From CAJMNU01 sp905214855 (GTDB lineage: Bacteria; Bacillota; Clostridia; Lachnospirales; Lachnospiraceae), in the NCBI GenBank assembly GCA_937890595.1, contig CALADM010000035.1, positions 1-64,000 on the forward strand: a DNA stretch of 64,000 nt, written 5' to 3'. Positions 34,774 to 43,302 of this stretch are shown here, piece after piece. The number at the start of each line of letters is the position of its first letter. Position 1 is the first letter of the stretch. Position numbers and translations under genes: made by a program. The notes beneath the pieces were generated by a model. The model was not told the origin of the DNA, searched no databases, and saw nothing but the letters and a program-made list of their open reading frames with translations.

Positions 34774-35649
34774 TTAAAATCTCCTTTTTTCTTTTAATTC
34801 CTGATACAGCAGACAATAATTTTTATATCTGCTTTCACTGATCTCCCCCTCATGGACTGCCTGTTTTATCCCACATATCCTTTCCCCTATATGTACACAT
34901 CCCTGAAATTTGCAATTTTTCTCATATGCTTCAAACTCTGGAAAATAATATTTTAGTTCTTCTGGCTGCATATCTTCTATATACATAGAACTAAATCCCG
35001 GAGTATCCATCATATATGTATCCTTCTCTACATAAAATAATTCTGAATGACGGGTTGTATGCTTTCCTCTCTTGATTTTTGCACTGACACTTCCTGTTTC
35101 CATCTGTGCCTGAGGCTGTATCTGATTGGTGATAGTAGACTTTCCCACTCCGGACGGTCCTGCAAGAACGGTTGTCTTTCCTCTCAGAAATCCCCTCAGT
35201 TCTTCCACGCCTTCTCCTCCACGGGCACTTAAAAAGAGGGTTTTATATCCTGCCGGTTCATAAATATCACGATAGCGCTGCATTCCCTTTTCATCTGAAA
35301 GATCCATCTTATTAAAACACAAGATCACAGGCACACTCTGCACTTCCATCGTCACCAAAAAACGATCCAATAAATTAAGGTTTGGCTCTGGTTCTGTAAG
35401 GGCAAAAAACACCATTACCTGATCTATGTTAGATACAGCCGGACGAATCAGGGAATTTGTCCTCTCAAGGATTTCAACAATATTCCCTTTTCCTTCCTCC
35501 TCCAAAGGTTCAAATACAACATTATCTCCAACTAAGGGCTTGATCTGGCGATTTCTGAAAATCCCCTTTGCCTTGCACTCATAAATCTGCCCTTCCCCGT
35601 CGTGTACATAATAAAATCCGGCAATTCCTTTTATGATTTTTCCTGTCAT
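34774..35649 (-). CDS. rsgA: Ribosome small subunit-dependent GTPase RsgA
   Basis: Circularly permuted GTPase that checks late 30S maturation. The 291-residue protein has an N-terminal OB domain (about 1-65), the permuted GTPase motifs G4 CFNKMDL, G1 GPSGVGKST (about 165-173), G3 DTPGFSS, and the C-terminal zinc site with C-x4-C and C-x-H in KNCKFQGCVHIGE plus RICGIKQA. GGAG lies very close to the ATG, which overlaps the pknB stop by 4 bases. It is the usual gene after prkC in Firmicutes. Confidence 0.95.
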   Translation of the reverse strand: MTGKIIKGIAGFYYVHDGEGQIYECKAKGIFRNRQIKPLVGDNVVFEPLEEEGKGNIVEILERTNSLIRPAVSNIDQVMVFFALTEPEPNLNLLDRFLVTMEVQSVPVILCFNKMDLSDEKGMQRYRDIYEPAGYKTLFLSARGGEGVEELRGFLRGKTTVLAGPSGVGKSTITNQIQPQAQMETGSVSAKIKRGKHTTRHSELFYVEKDTYMMDTPGFSSMYIEDMQPEELKYYFPEFEAYEKNCKFQGCVHIGERICGIKQAVHEGEISESRYKNYCLLYQELKEKRRF

Positions 35650-37871
35650 TCTCCATAAACCTCTACTTTAAAGAAATTCAGATTGTATGTTTTTAGGATT
35701 GTACCATTTACCACATCTACTACCTCAATCTCTCCTGTATAGACATTCTCTGCACCCTCAATCTCATTATATTTGACAGGCAGAATGGTGTCTGCGGTGA
35801 TCACTCTGGGCTCCATCAGTACTTTATAAACATCTTCTCCATTCACTCTCTGTTTTAATCTGATCTCTACTTGAATACTGGTAGTTGCAGATCCTGGTCC
35901 AAACACAGATTTCAAATTACAAGTATCATCAATGGATGCCACATATTTATAATGTCTCGGAGAGGGGCCAAGACTGATCGTAAAATCTACTGTTGTTCCA
36001 TGTTCTACTTCTGAGTTTGGATTTAGATTCTGTTTAATGACCAATCCCTGACCAATCGTTTCACTATATTCTTTGGATACAGTACCTTTTACCAATTTTG
36101 CATTTTCCAGTGCAAGTGCTGCATTTTCTTCTGTCATACCAAGCAGATTCGGTACAAAGACATTTTTTATCTCCACTCCCTTACTAACCACAAGCGTCAC
36201 CTGTGCCTCTTGGGAGACCAGTCCTGTTGGTGTAAAACGTATCACTTTGCCAGTTTCTACTGAATCACTGAATTCTTCCTGAACCACTACAGGGATCTTT
36301 TTATCTTTTAATAAAGCCTGTGCCTCCTCTGATGTCTTTCCCACCAAAGAAAGTTCATCCAGATTGATCTTATCAGATCCCTCACTGACAACCACCGTCA
36401 CTGAAGAATAGCGGTCTACTGGCGTTCCTGTATCATAATTTTGAGAAATTACAGTATTTTTCTCAACTGTATCTGACATTTGATATTCCACCTTCATAGT
36501 CAGACCTGCCTGTTTCAAAGAGAGTTCTGCCTCATCAATCGTCTTTCCGACCAGATTTGGCATAAGGACTTGTGTCTCCCCAAGAACGGTTTCCTCTGAA
36601 GTACTTTGTGCAGATGTATTTGTCTCTACTCCGGCAGAAGTCTGTGTCTGGGGAGTAGGACGGCTCATGATACCACTTCCCAATTTCACAATCGCAAAAA
36701 TAACCACTCCGATCAGGACTGCAGCTCCAACCAGTCCCAATCCCACCATCAAACGGTCAATCCCAGCACTTCCTTTTATTTTCTGATCTTTTTGATATGT
36801 CTCCCTTTCATAACCATCTGATGTGTAATGCCGCATCTCTTCTTTATCTGTATTTTTGTGATCTGTGATCACATCAAGCCCCAAAGATTCCGAATGTTTT
36901 TCCAAATCTGAAAGATGGATCACATCTTTTCCCAATTCTTCCTTCTGCTCGTTTCCCCACTCACTCAATGTCTTTCTATCCTGATACCCAATCGCAATTG
37001 TTTTTCCAAGTTCAGGATCTGAAGGTAAGGGATCTTCCCATTCCTCATCTGGATTGATCAAAATCTTTCTAAGGTCTGATATCAGTTCTTCAATATTAGG
37101 ATAACGCTGGCTCTTTTTCTTTTCTGTACACTTTAAAATAATCTTCTCCAGACTTTGTGGGATATCTTTCACATAAAAACTTGGTGGTGTAATCGGAGTT
37201 TCCAAGTGTGCCAATGCGATTGCAACTGTACTGTCTCCTTCAAAAGGAAGACGACCTGTTACCATCTCATACATTGTGATACCTAGAGAATAAATATCAC
37301 TTCTCTCATCACTATAACCGCCTCTTGCCTGTTCTGGTGAAAAATAATGGACAGATCCCATCACATTAGATCCAATTGTCTGTGAAGACACCGCTCTGGC
37401 GATACCAAAATCTGCCACTTTCACCTTGCCATCCTTAGAAATGATCATATTCTGTGGTTTGATATCCCTATGGATAATATGCTGTTCATGTGCCGCAGCA
37501 ATTCCCTGACATACCTGTAGAGCGATCCCTATGGATTCCCTTACCTCTAAATGTCCTTTTTTTTCGATGTAATTTTTAAGAGTAACTCCTTCGATCAATT
37601 CCATGATGATCGCATGGATTTCTCCCTCATCAATGACATCATAAATATTGACAATATTAGGATGAGACAGACCTGCTGCAGCCTGTGCTTCCATACGGAA
37701 TTTTGCCACAAAATTGACATCTGAACTAAATTCTTCTTTTAATACTTTAATTGCAACCAGACGGTTTAATTTATGACATCTTGCCTTATATACATCTGAC
37801 ATGCCTCCAGAACCGATCTTTTCCAAGATCTCATATCGATCCTGCAAAAACATTCCTGTCCTTAATAACAT
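35646..37871 (-). CDS. prkC: Serine/threonine protein kinase with three PASTA domains (PrkC/PknB)
   Basis: Membrane Ser/Thr kinase that senses muropeptides or lipid II through PASTA domains and regulates cell-wall metabolism and spore germination. Residues 12-270 are the kinase domain: Lys42 (AIKVL), HRDIKPQN with Asp136, DFG 154-156, GSVHYFSPEQA activation segment. A charged juxtamembrane linker follows, then TM helix 374-396, and three PASTA repeats (about 435-640). The last 100 residues form an extra non-PASTA strand-rich domain, not usual in PrkC. The ATG at 37871 overlaps the phosphatase gene by 10 bases and has GAGGTG. Its pairing with prpC is conserved. Confidence 0.95.
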   Translation of the reverse strand: MLLRTGMFLQDRYEILEKIGSGGMSDVYKARCHKLNRLVAIKVLKEEFSSDVNFVAKFRMEAQAAAGLSHPNIVNIYDVIDEGEIHAIIMELIEGVTLKNYIEKKGHLEVRESIGIALQVCQGIAAAHEQHIIHRDIKPQNMIISKDGKVKVADFGIARAVSSQTIGSNVMGSVHYFSPEQARGGYSDERSDIYSLGITMYEMVTGRLPFEGDSTVAIALAHLETPITPPSFYVKDIPQSLEKIILKCTEKKKSQRYPNIEELISDLRKILINPDEEWEDPLPSDPELGKTIAIGYQDRKTLSEWGNEQKEELGKDVIHLSDLEKHSESLGLDVITDHKNTDKEEMRHYTSDGYERETYQKDQKIKGSAGIDRLMVGLGLVGAAVLIGVVIFAIVKLGSGIMSRPTPQTQTSAGVETNTSAQSTSEETVLGETQVLMPNLVGKTIDEAELSLKQAGLTMKVEYQMSDTVEKNTVISQNYDTGTPVDRYSSVTVVVSEGSDKINLDELSLVGKTSEEAQALLKDKKIPVVVQEEFSDSVETGKVIRFTPTGLVSQEAQVTLVVSKGVEIKNVFVPNLLGMTEENAALALENAKLVKGTVSKEYSETIGQGLVIKQNLNPNSEVEHGTTVDFTISLGPSPRHYKYVASIDDTCNLKSVFGPGSATTSIQVEIRLKQRVNGEDVYKVLMEPRVITADTILPVKYNEIEGAENVYTGEIEVVDVVNGTILKTYNLNFFKVEVYGE

Positions 37872-38614
37872 ACAGACACCTCTGAGATCCGAGGTGTTGT
37901 CAATATCACAGAAATATTGTCACTGCCTCCATTTTCATTCGCCTTCTGGATAAGAAGATCTGCCTTTTCTTCCATTGTCTGTTCTGAGACAATAATATCT
38001 CGGATCTGCTCATCCGACAGCATATTGGTCAGACCATCTGAACAAAGAAGGATAATATCTTTTGGAAATAATTCTACTTCAAAAAAATCGACCTGCACTC
38101 TGCTCTCTGCTCCAATTGCTCTGGTAATAATATTTTTCTTTGCCAGATATGCTTTGCTCCCACGCACCAATGCTCCTCTGGAAACCATCTCTTCCACATA
38201 AGAATGATCCCTTGTGATCTGTGTGATATTTTGACCATGTACTAAATATAACCGACTATCCCCCACATTCGCTACATACATAGAACTGCCATCTAATACA
38301 GCGGCAACCAGAGTTGTCCCTGTCCCTGCCAAATGTATATTTTGCATCGCATTCTGATATAATTCATAGTTGACTTGTCGGATTTCCTCTTCTAAAACAG
38401 TGACTGGATTCGTTCCTGAAGAATGACCGATCCTCTCTACCAGCGTTTCCACTGTAAAGCGTGACGCATAATCACCGGCTTTCTCTCCTCCCATCCCATC
38501 TGCCACAACAAACAGGCTGGAACAACACCCAACCGGATCTTCTGAAGCGAAAATATAATCCTGATTCATCAGGCGCTTCTGGCCAATATCGGTCTTTGCA
38601 CATGTATGGATCAT
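37862..38614 (-). CDS. prpC: PP2C-type serine/threonine phosphatase (PrpC/Stp)
   Basis: Metal-dependent phosphatase that counters PrkC. The 250-residue protein has the family motifs DIGQKRLMNQD, VADGMGGEKAGDYAS (Asp and Gly bind two Mn/Mg), a central LCSDGLTNML and C-terminal GGSDNISVIL. All metal ligands are present. Of the two possible starts, the ATG at 38614 has AAAGG at about 10 bases; a GTG three codons earlier is in contact with the site. It lies 14 bases after rlmN and overlaps prkC. Confidence 0.95.
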   Translation of the reverse strand: MIHTCAKTDIGQKRLMNQDYIFASEDPVGCCSSLFVVADGMGGEKAGDYASRFTVETLVERIGHSSGTNPVTVLEEEIRQVNYELYQNAMQNIHLAGTGTTLVAAVLDGSSMYVANVGDSRLYLVHGQNITQITRDHSYVEEMVSRGALVRGSKAYLAKKNIITRAIGAESRVQVDFFEVELFPKDIILLCSDGLTNMLSDEQIRDIIVSEQTMEEKADLLIQKANENGGSDNISVILTTPRISEVSVCY

Positions 38615-38628
38615 GTATTTCACCCTTT

Positions 38629-39684
38629 CTATCCTTTTTTTGTTTCAAGATACCTCTTTCTCAGCTGCCCGCAAGCGCCATCAATATCCCTGCCCATTTC
38701 CCTTCTTATAGTAACATTAATTCCGTTTTTTTCAAGATAATTTTTGAAGCTCTGGATCGCCTTTCGATCCGACTGTACAAAATCACGTTCTTTGATCGGG
38801 TTGACTGGGATCAGGTTTACATGCCCATGCATATCTTTTAGAAGAGTTGTCAATGCCTGTGCTTCCTGAAGATTATCATTTACTCCCTGAACCAGACTAT
38901 ACTCAAACGTAACTCTTCTTCCTGTCTTATGAAAATAATAACGACATGCATCCAATACATCCTTTAAACGGTATGCATTGGCAATCGGCATCAATGTTTT
39001 TCTGACCTCATCATTTGGGGCATGCAGAGAAAGTGCCAAAGTAATCTGAAGCCCTTCCTGTGCAAGCTGACGCATTCTAGGAACAATCCCACAAGTTGAA
39101 ACTGTAATATTTCTCTGGCTTATATGAAGTCCATGGGAATCACTGAGCAGATGGATAAAACGGATCAGATTGTCATAATTATCCATTGGCTCTCCAGATC
39201 CCATCACTACTACATTAGAGACACGCTCCCCCAGACTCTTCTGAATGCGATAAATCTGATCCAGCATTTCTGATGCAGTCAGATTTCTTTCCAGACCATC
39301 CAGTGTAGAAGCACAAAAACGGCATCCCATGCGACATCCGACCTGTGAAGAAATGCACACCGAATTACCATGTTCATAACGCATCAGCACACTCTCGATC
39401 AAATTGCCGTCTGACAGACCAAAAAGATACTTTCTAGTTCCATCAATCTGTGATACTTTCATCTCTACAGTCTGGTGGCAGGTATAACTGTAATTTTGGG
39501 CAAGTTTCTCACGTAATGTCTTTGGTAAATTGCTCATTTCCTCAAAACTATCTGCCAGCTTTTCGTGCATCCACTGATAAATCTGTGCTGCACGGAAAGA
39601 TTTCTCACCAATCAGTGCCATCTCTGCTGTTAATTCTTCCAATGTCAGTGACTTGATATCTTTTTTTTCCATTGTCTGTTCCAT
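38629..39684 (-). CDS. rlmN: 23S rRNA (adenine(2503)-C(2))-methyltransferase RlmN
   Basis: Radical SAM enzyme that methylates C2 of A2503 in 23S rRNA and A37 of some tRNAs. The 351-residue protein has the cluster motif CRMGCRFC (residues 117-124 region), VVMGSGEPMDN, and the conserved C-terminal part with the methyl-carrier Cys in DIDGACGQL. The start is supported by GAGG 5 bases before the ATG. Cfr, the C8 methyltransferase relative that gives drug resistance, is excluded by sequence and by this housekeeping position between rsmB and prpC. Confidence 0.95.
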   Translation of the reverse strand: MEQTMEKKDIKSLTLEELTAEMALIGEKSFRAAQIYQWMHEKLADSFEEMSNLPKTLREKLAQNYSYTCHQTVEMKVSQIDGTRKYLFGLSDGNLIESVLMRYEHGNSVCISSQVGCRMGCRFCASTLDGLERNLTASEMLDQIYRIQKSLGERVSNVVVMGSGEPMDNYDNLIRFIHLLSDSHGLHISQRNITVSTCGIVPRMRQLAQEGLQITLALSLHAPNDEVRKTLMPIANAYRLKDVLDACRYYFHKTGRRVTFEYSLVQGVNDNLQEAQALTTLLKDMHGHVNLIPVNPIKERDFVQSDRKAIQSFKNYLEKNGINVTIRREMGRDIDGACGQLRKRYLETKKG

Positions 39685-39741
39685 CTGTTCCTCTGTCCCA
39701 TCTATTCTTTCTCTTCAATCTTATCTTTTTCTCTGCTTTTG

Positions 39742-41079
39742 CTATTCTGTCTTTCTTCTCATTACCGCAATAAAAAATCCATCACTTGGATGAATTCCCG
39801 GTCTTAATTGGATATATCCCTCTTCCAAAGAACATTCCACTGCCAGTTCCTCACTTTCTGGTCTTAATGACACTGGTTCTAATGGATAATTGTCTAACAG
39901 CCATTTGCGGTTTTGTTCGTTTTCTTCTTTATTTATCGTACAAGTACTATAAATCAATTTACCGCCTGGTTTTACATATTGCCATGCTACACTAAGGATC
40001 TCTCTTTGAAGAAGTGCTAGCTCATGCAGCTTTTCAGGAGTAACATGATATTTAATATCTGGCTTTCTTCCTATGATGCCAAGACCAGAACATGGAAGAT
40101 CTGCTAAAACGACATCCGCCTTTTCGACCATATCTTGATCCAATACTCTTGCATCCCAAACCTTAGATGTAATATTTTTATATCCGATCCGATCTATATT
40201 TTGTTCGATCAGTGCCGTTTTCTCTTCACTGACATCCCTTGCCTCCACATGTCCTTGACCTTTCAGGATCTCTGCCATATGAAGTGCTTTTCCCCCTGGT
40301 GCTGCACAGAGATCCAAAACCATCTCATCTCCCTTTAATCCAGCAAATTGTCCTACTAACGCAGAACTGACATCCTGTACCTGAAGATATCCTCTTTGAA
40401 AGGCTTCTGTCTGTTCCAGAGAATCTATTCCCTCCAAAAACCAGACTTCCTTTGATAAAGTGGAACGTTTTGCCTCTATGTTCTGTGCATCAAGAGATTC
40501 TAAAATTTCTTTTTCTGATGCATTTTGACACAAAAACCGAACACTCAAAGGGCGTTTCTGCAAAAATGCCTGCAACATATGTTCTGTCTCTTCCTGACCA
40601 TAATCAGTCTCCCACATTTTCCAAATCCACTCCGGCATAGAATACTTTAAAGAAAGATCTTTGTCAAAAGAAATCTGGCTGCGTTCTCTTACCACAGTAC
40701 GCAATACACCATTGACAAAGCCCTTCAGACCCTGAAATCCTCTCTTTTGTGCCAGTTTTACTGCCTCATTACAGACTGCAGATGCTGGTACACGATCCAT
40801 ATAAAAAAGCTGATACACAGACATGCGCAGGATATTTCTGATCAAAGGCTTCATTTTCTTTACCGGAGTTTTAGAATAGCGGTCGATCACAGCATCCAGC
40901 TGCAGTAAATATTCTACTGTTCCTTCTGATACTCTGCTAATAAAGCTCCTCTCCTGCTTTGTCATGTATTGGTATTTTAAAAGAGCCTGCCTAACGGCAA
41001 TATGGATAAAAGAATCTTTTTCCAGCACTTCCATCAAAATATCCAATACAATCTCACGTTCTGACACTGATTTAGTCAT
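39742..41079 (-). CDS. rsmB: 16S rRNA (cytosine(967)-C(5))-methyltransferase RsmB
   Basis: Methylates C5 of C967 in 16S rRNA. The 445-residue protein has an N-terminal NusB-like RNA-binding domain (about 1-130) and a C-terminal SAM domain with LDLCAAPGGKALHMAEIL, LADLPCSGLGIIGRKPD (catalytic Cys) and STCTINKEEN (second Cys). The ATG at 41079 overlaps the end of the zinc peptidase gene by 8 bases; GGAGG is 11 bases away. It corresponds to sun/yloM in B. subtilis. Confidence 0.95.
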   Translation of the reverse strand: MTKSVSEREIVLDILMEVLEKDSFIHIAVRQALLKYQYMTKQERSFISRVSEGTVEYLLQLDAVIDRYSKTPVKKMKPLIRNILRMSVYQLFYMDRVPASAVCNEAVKLAQKRGFQGLKGFVNGVLRTVVRERSQISFDKDLSLKYSMPEWIWKMWETDYGQEETEHMLQAFLQKRPLSVRFLCQNASEKEILESLDAQNIEAKRSTLSKEVWFLEGIDSLEQTEAFQRGYLQVQDVSSALVGQFAGLKGDEMVLDLCAAPGGKALHMAEILKGQGHVEARDVSEEKTALIEQNIDRIGYKNITSKVWDARVLDQDMVEKADVVLADLPCSGLGIIGRKPDIKYHVTPEKLHELALLQREILSVAWQYVKPGGKLIYSTCTINKEENEQNRKWLLDNYPLEPVSLRPESEELAVECSLEEGYIQLRPGIHPSDGFFIAVMRRKTE

Positions 41080-41785
41080 CGTCTCTTCTTCCTCCAAATA
41101 AGATCACCAATCTAAGAAGCTGAAGAATGGATGAAATTGCTCCTGCCACATAGGTCATTGCCGCTGCTCCCAGCACCTTTCTTGTCATGCCCAGCTCATC
41201 TTCTGCCAAAATCCCTGTAGAATCCAACAGTTTTAAAGCTCTGGAAGATGCATTGAACTCTACTGGAAGTGTCACAAGCTGGAACAATACAGCAAAAGAA
41301 AAACACAAAATTCCAATCTCCACCAATGGAGATCCCAATCCGCCAAACAACATGCCGATCAGGATCAAAGGCCAAGAAATCTGCTGACCAATGTTTACTA
41401 CTGGGACAATTGCCCCTCTTAGTTTTAATGGCACATATTCTTTATAATCCTGTATGGCATGACCACACTCATGAGCGGCAACCCCAATTGCGGCAACAGA
41501 AGTCTGATCATATACTGCCTGTGATAACCTCAGTGTCTTGGTGCGAGGATCATAGTGATCCGTCAATCTGCCGGAAACTGGCTGCACCGTCACATCATAA
41601 ATCCCCTGTGACTGAAGAAGCCTTCTTGCTGCCTCTGCGCCTGTCATTCCTGTCTTTGAACGCACACGGCTATATTTGCTAAATGTTCCATTCACTCTGG
41701 CAGATGCCAGCATAGAGATCACAACACCAATTAAAATCAATATCATTGTCGGATCAATATAACGATATCCATATCCATAATACAT
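41072..41785 (-). CDS. Zinc metallopeptidase, YugP family
   Basis: Membrane-bound neutral zinc peptidase of unknown substrate. The 237-residue protein starts with a Tyr/Gly-rich stretch, one TM helix (about 12-30), the metal motif AAHECGHAIQD (about 102-112), and a C-terminal hydrophobic half with three or more helices. The VEFNASSRAL segment is conserved in the family. Ribosome site is modest (AAAGGA about 13 bases away). It is usually found between fmt and rsmB in Lachnospiraceae; the reason is unknown. Confidence 0.9.
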   Translation of the reverse strand: MYYGYGYRYIDPTMILILIGVVISMLASARVNGTFSKYSRVRSKTGMTGAEAARRLLQSQGIYDVTVQPVSGRLTDHYDPRTKTLRLSQAVYDQTSVAAIGVAAHECGHAIQDYKEYVPLKLRGAIVPVVNIGQQISWPLILIGMLFGGLGSPLVEIGILCFSFAVLFQLVTLPVEFNASSRALKLLDSTGILAEDELGMTRKVLGAAAMTYVAGAISSILQLLRLVILFGGRRDDD

Positions 41786-41794
41786 GATCTATCA

Positions 41795-42727
41795 TCATCC
41801 TTTCTGAAAACAGCTCCCTGCTTCAACTGAAAAGCCATGTAAAAACGCAGCAGTATCCATTCTCTTTTTCCCTTGTAATTGTACTTCTTTCAAGATCAAA
41901 GATCCTTTTCCAGTCTGCACAAAAATCTGATCTTTTGTCACTTTCCAAATTGTACCTGGTTTTTCCTCAGATTCCTCTTCTGTGACATCCGCATCCCAGA
42001 TTTTAAACATCTTATCCTGATATTTTGTATAGGCGCTTGGCCAAGGGTTCAAACCACGGATCAGACGCTCAATAGAAACGGCATCACTCTCCCAGTTGAC
42101 ATCTCCCAGCTCCTTATCCAGCATTTTAGCATAGCATGTCTCTCCCTGCTGAGGAGTAGGCTGTATACTTCCCTCTTCTATCTTCTTTAATGTGGAAAGA
42201 ATCATCTGCCCTCCCAATACACAAAGTTTATCATACAGACTTCCTGCTGTCTCCTTTTCCTCAATCTGTACTACCACCTTTTCCAACATGTCGCCGGTAT
42301 CAACGCCAGTATCCATCTGCATGGTAGTCACTCCTGTCTCTTTCTCTCCATTGATAATCACCCAGTTGATCGGTGCTGCACCACGATACATTGGAAGAAG
42401 GGAAGCATGTACATTAACGCATCCATATGGAGGAATCTGCAAAAGTGTCTTTGGAAGGATCTGACCAAATGCAACAACAACGATCACATCTGGAGCTAGA
42501 TCTCTTAAAATCTGTAAAAAGCTCTCATCCCTAACTTTTTGTGGCTGATATACTGTAAGTCCATACTCCAATGCTTTTTCTTTTACTGGAGTCATTAAAA
42601 CCGCATTTCCTCTGCCTTTTGGTTTATCTGGCTGCGTCACTACAGCCTGCACTTCATGACCCCCTGTTACCAATGCTTCCAAAACTGGCACAGAAAAGTC
42701 AGGAGTTCCCATAAATACTACTTTCAT
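41795..42727 (-). CDS. fmt: Methionyl-tRNA formyltransferase
   Basis: Formylates initiator Met-tRNA with 10-formyl-THF. The 310-residue protein opens MKVVFMGTPDFSVP, has the HxSLLP catalytic loop CVNVHASLLPMYRGAAPI (with catalytic Asn and His), VDTGDML, and a C-terminal OB-like domain. GGAG upstream of the ATG is clear. It is next to def, which removes the formyl group; fhs, which makes the formyl donor, is in the same run. Confidence 0.96.
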   Translation of the reverse strand: MKVVFMGTPDFSVPVLEALVTGGHEVQAVVTQPDKPKGRGNAVLMTPVKEKALEYGLTVYQPQKVRDESFLQILRDLAPDVIVVVAFGQILPKTLLQIPPYGCVNVHASLLPMYRGAAPINWVIINGEKETGVTTMQMDTGVDTGDMLEKVVVQIEEKETAGSLYDKLCVLGGQMILSTLKKIEEGSIQPTPQQGETCYAKMLDKELGDVNWESDAVSIERLIRGLNPWPSAYTKYQDKMFKIWDADVTEEESEEKPGTIWKVTKDQIFVQTGKGSLILKEVQLQGKKRMDTAAFLHGFSVEAGSCFQKG

Positions 42728-42757
42728 ACTTTTTCCTTTCTCCGTCTTACTGCCTTT

Positions 42758-43231
42758 TTATTCTTCCATCTCTTCTACGTCTTCCAGCTCACCTTCTACC
42801 AGATCTACATACAGTCTTCCTTCCAGATGATCACATTCATGGCAGATCGCGCGTGCCAAAAGCTCTGTCCCTTCCAAAACAAATTCCTGCATATTTTCAT
42901 CCAACGCTTTTACTTTCACGTAATTAGGACGAGTCACCTGACCACGCTTTCCCGGAACACTGAGGCATCCCTCATAACCAGTCTGAGAGTCAGAAGTCTC
43001 TAAAATCTCTGGATTGATCAAAACATACTGATTGCCGTCATCCACATCGATCACAACAATCTGTTTTAAAATTCCAACCTGTGGGGCAGCCAGACCACAG
43101 CCGTTCGTCTCATACATAGTCTCAAACATATCCTCGATCAGCTCCATCGTGCGTGGAGTCATCTCTTTTACGGGTTTACTTTTCTTTCTTAAAATATCGT
43201 CTCCAATTTCTCTTACTTTACGCAGTGCCAT
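42758..43231 (-). CDS. def: Peptide deformylase
   Basis: Removes the formyl group from nascent proteins, an Fe2+ or Zn2+ metalloenzyme. The 157-residue protein has all three motifs: GCGLAAPQVG (44-53), EGCLSVPG (metal Cys) and HECDHLEG (metal His pair). The ATG at 43231 has GGGAG 8 bases upstream; the frame opens eight codons earlier. A short acidic tail follows the last helix. Between priA and fmt, the standard order. Confidence 0.96.
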   Translation of the reverse strand: MALRKVREIGDDILRKKSKPVKEMTPRTMELIEDMFETMYETNGCGLAAPQVGILKQIVVIDVDDGNQYVLINPEILETSDSQTGYEGCLSVPGKRGQVTRPNYVKVKALDENMQEFVLEGTELLARAICHECDHLEGRLYVDLVEGELEDVEEMEE

Positions 43232-43302
43232 TTCATTTTCTCCCTTCTTTTTCAAACGATCTGTAATAAAAATAAATATATAACATGATCTGTAAAGCCA
43301 CT

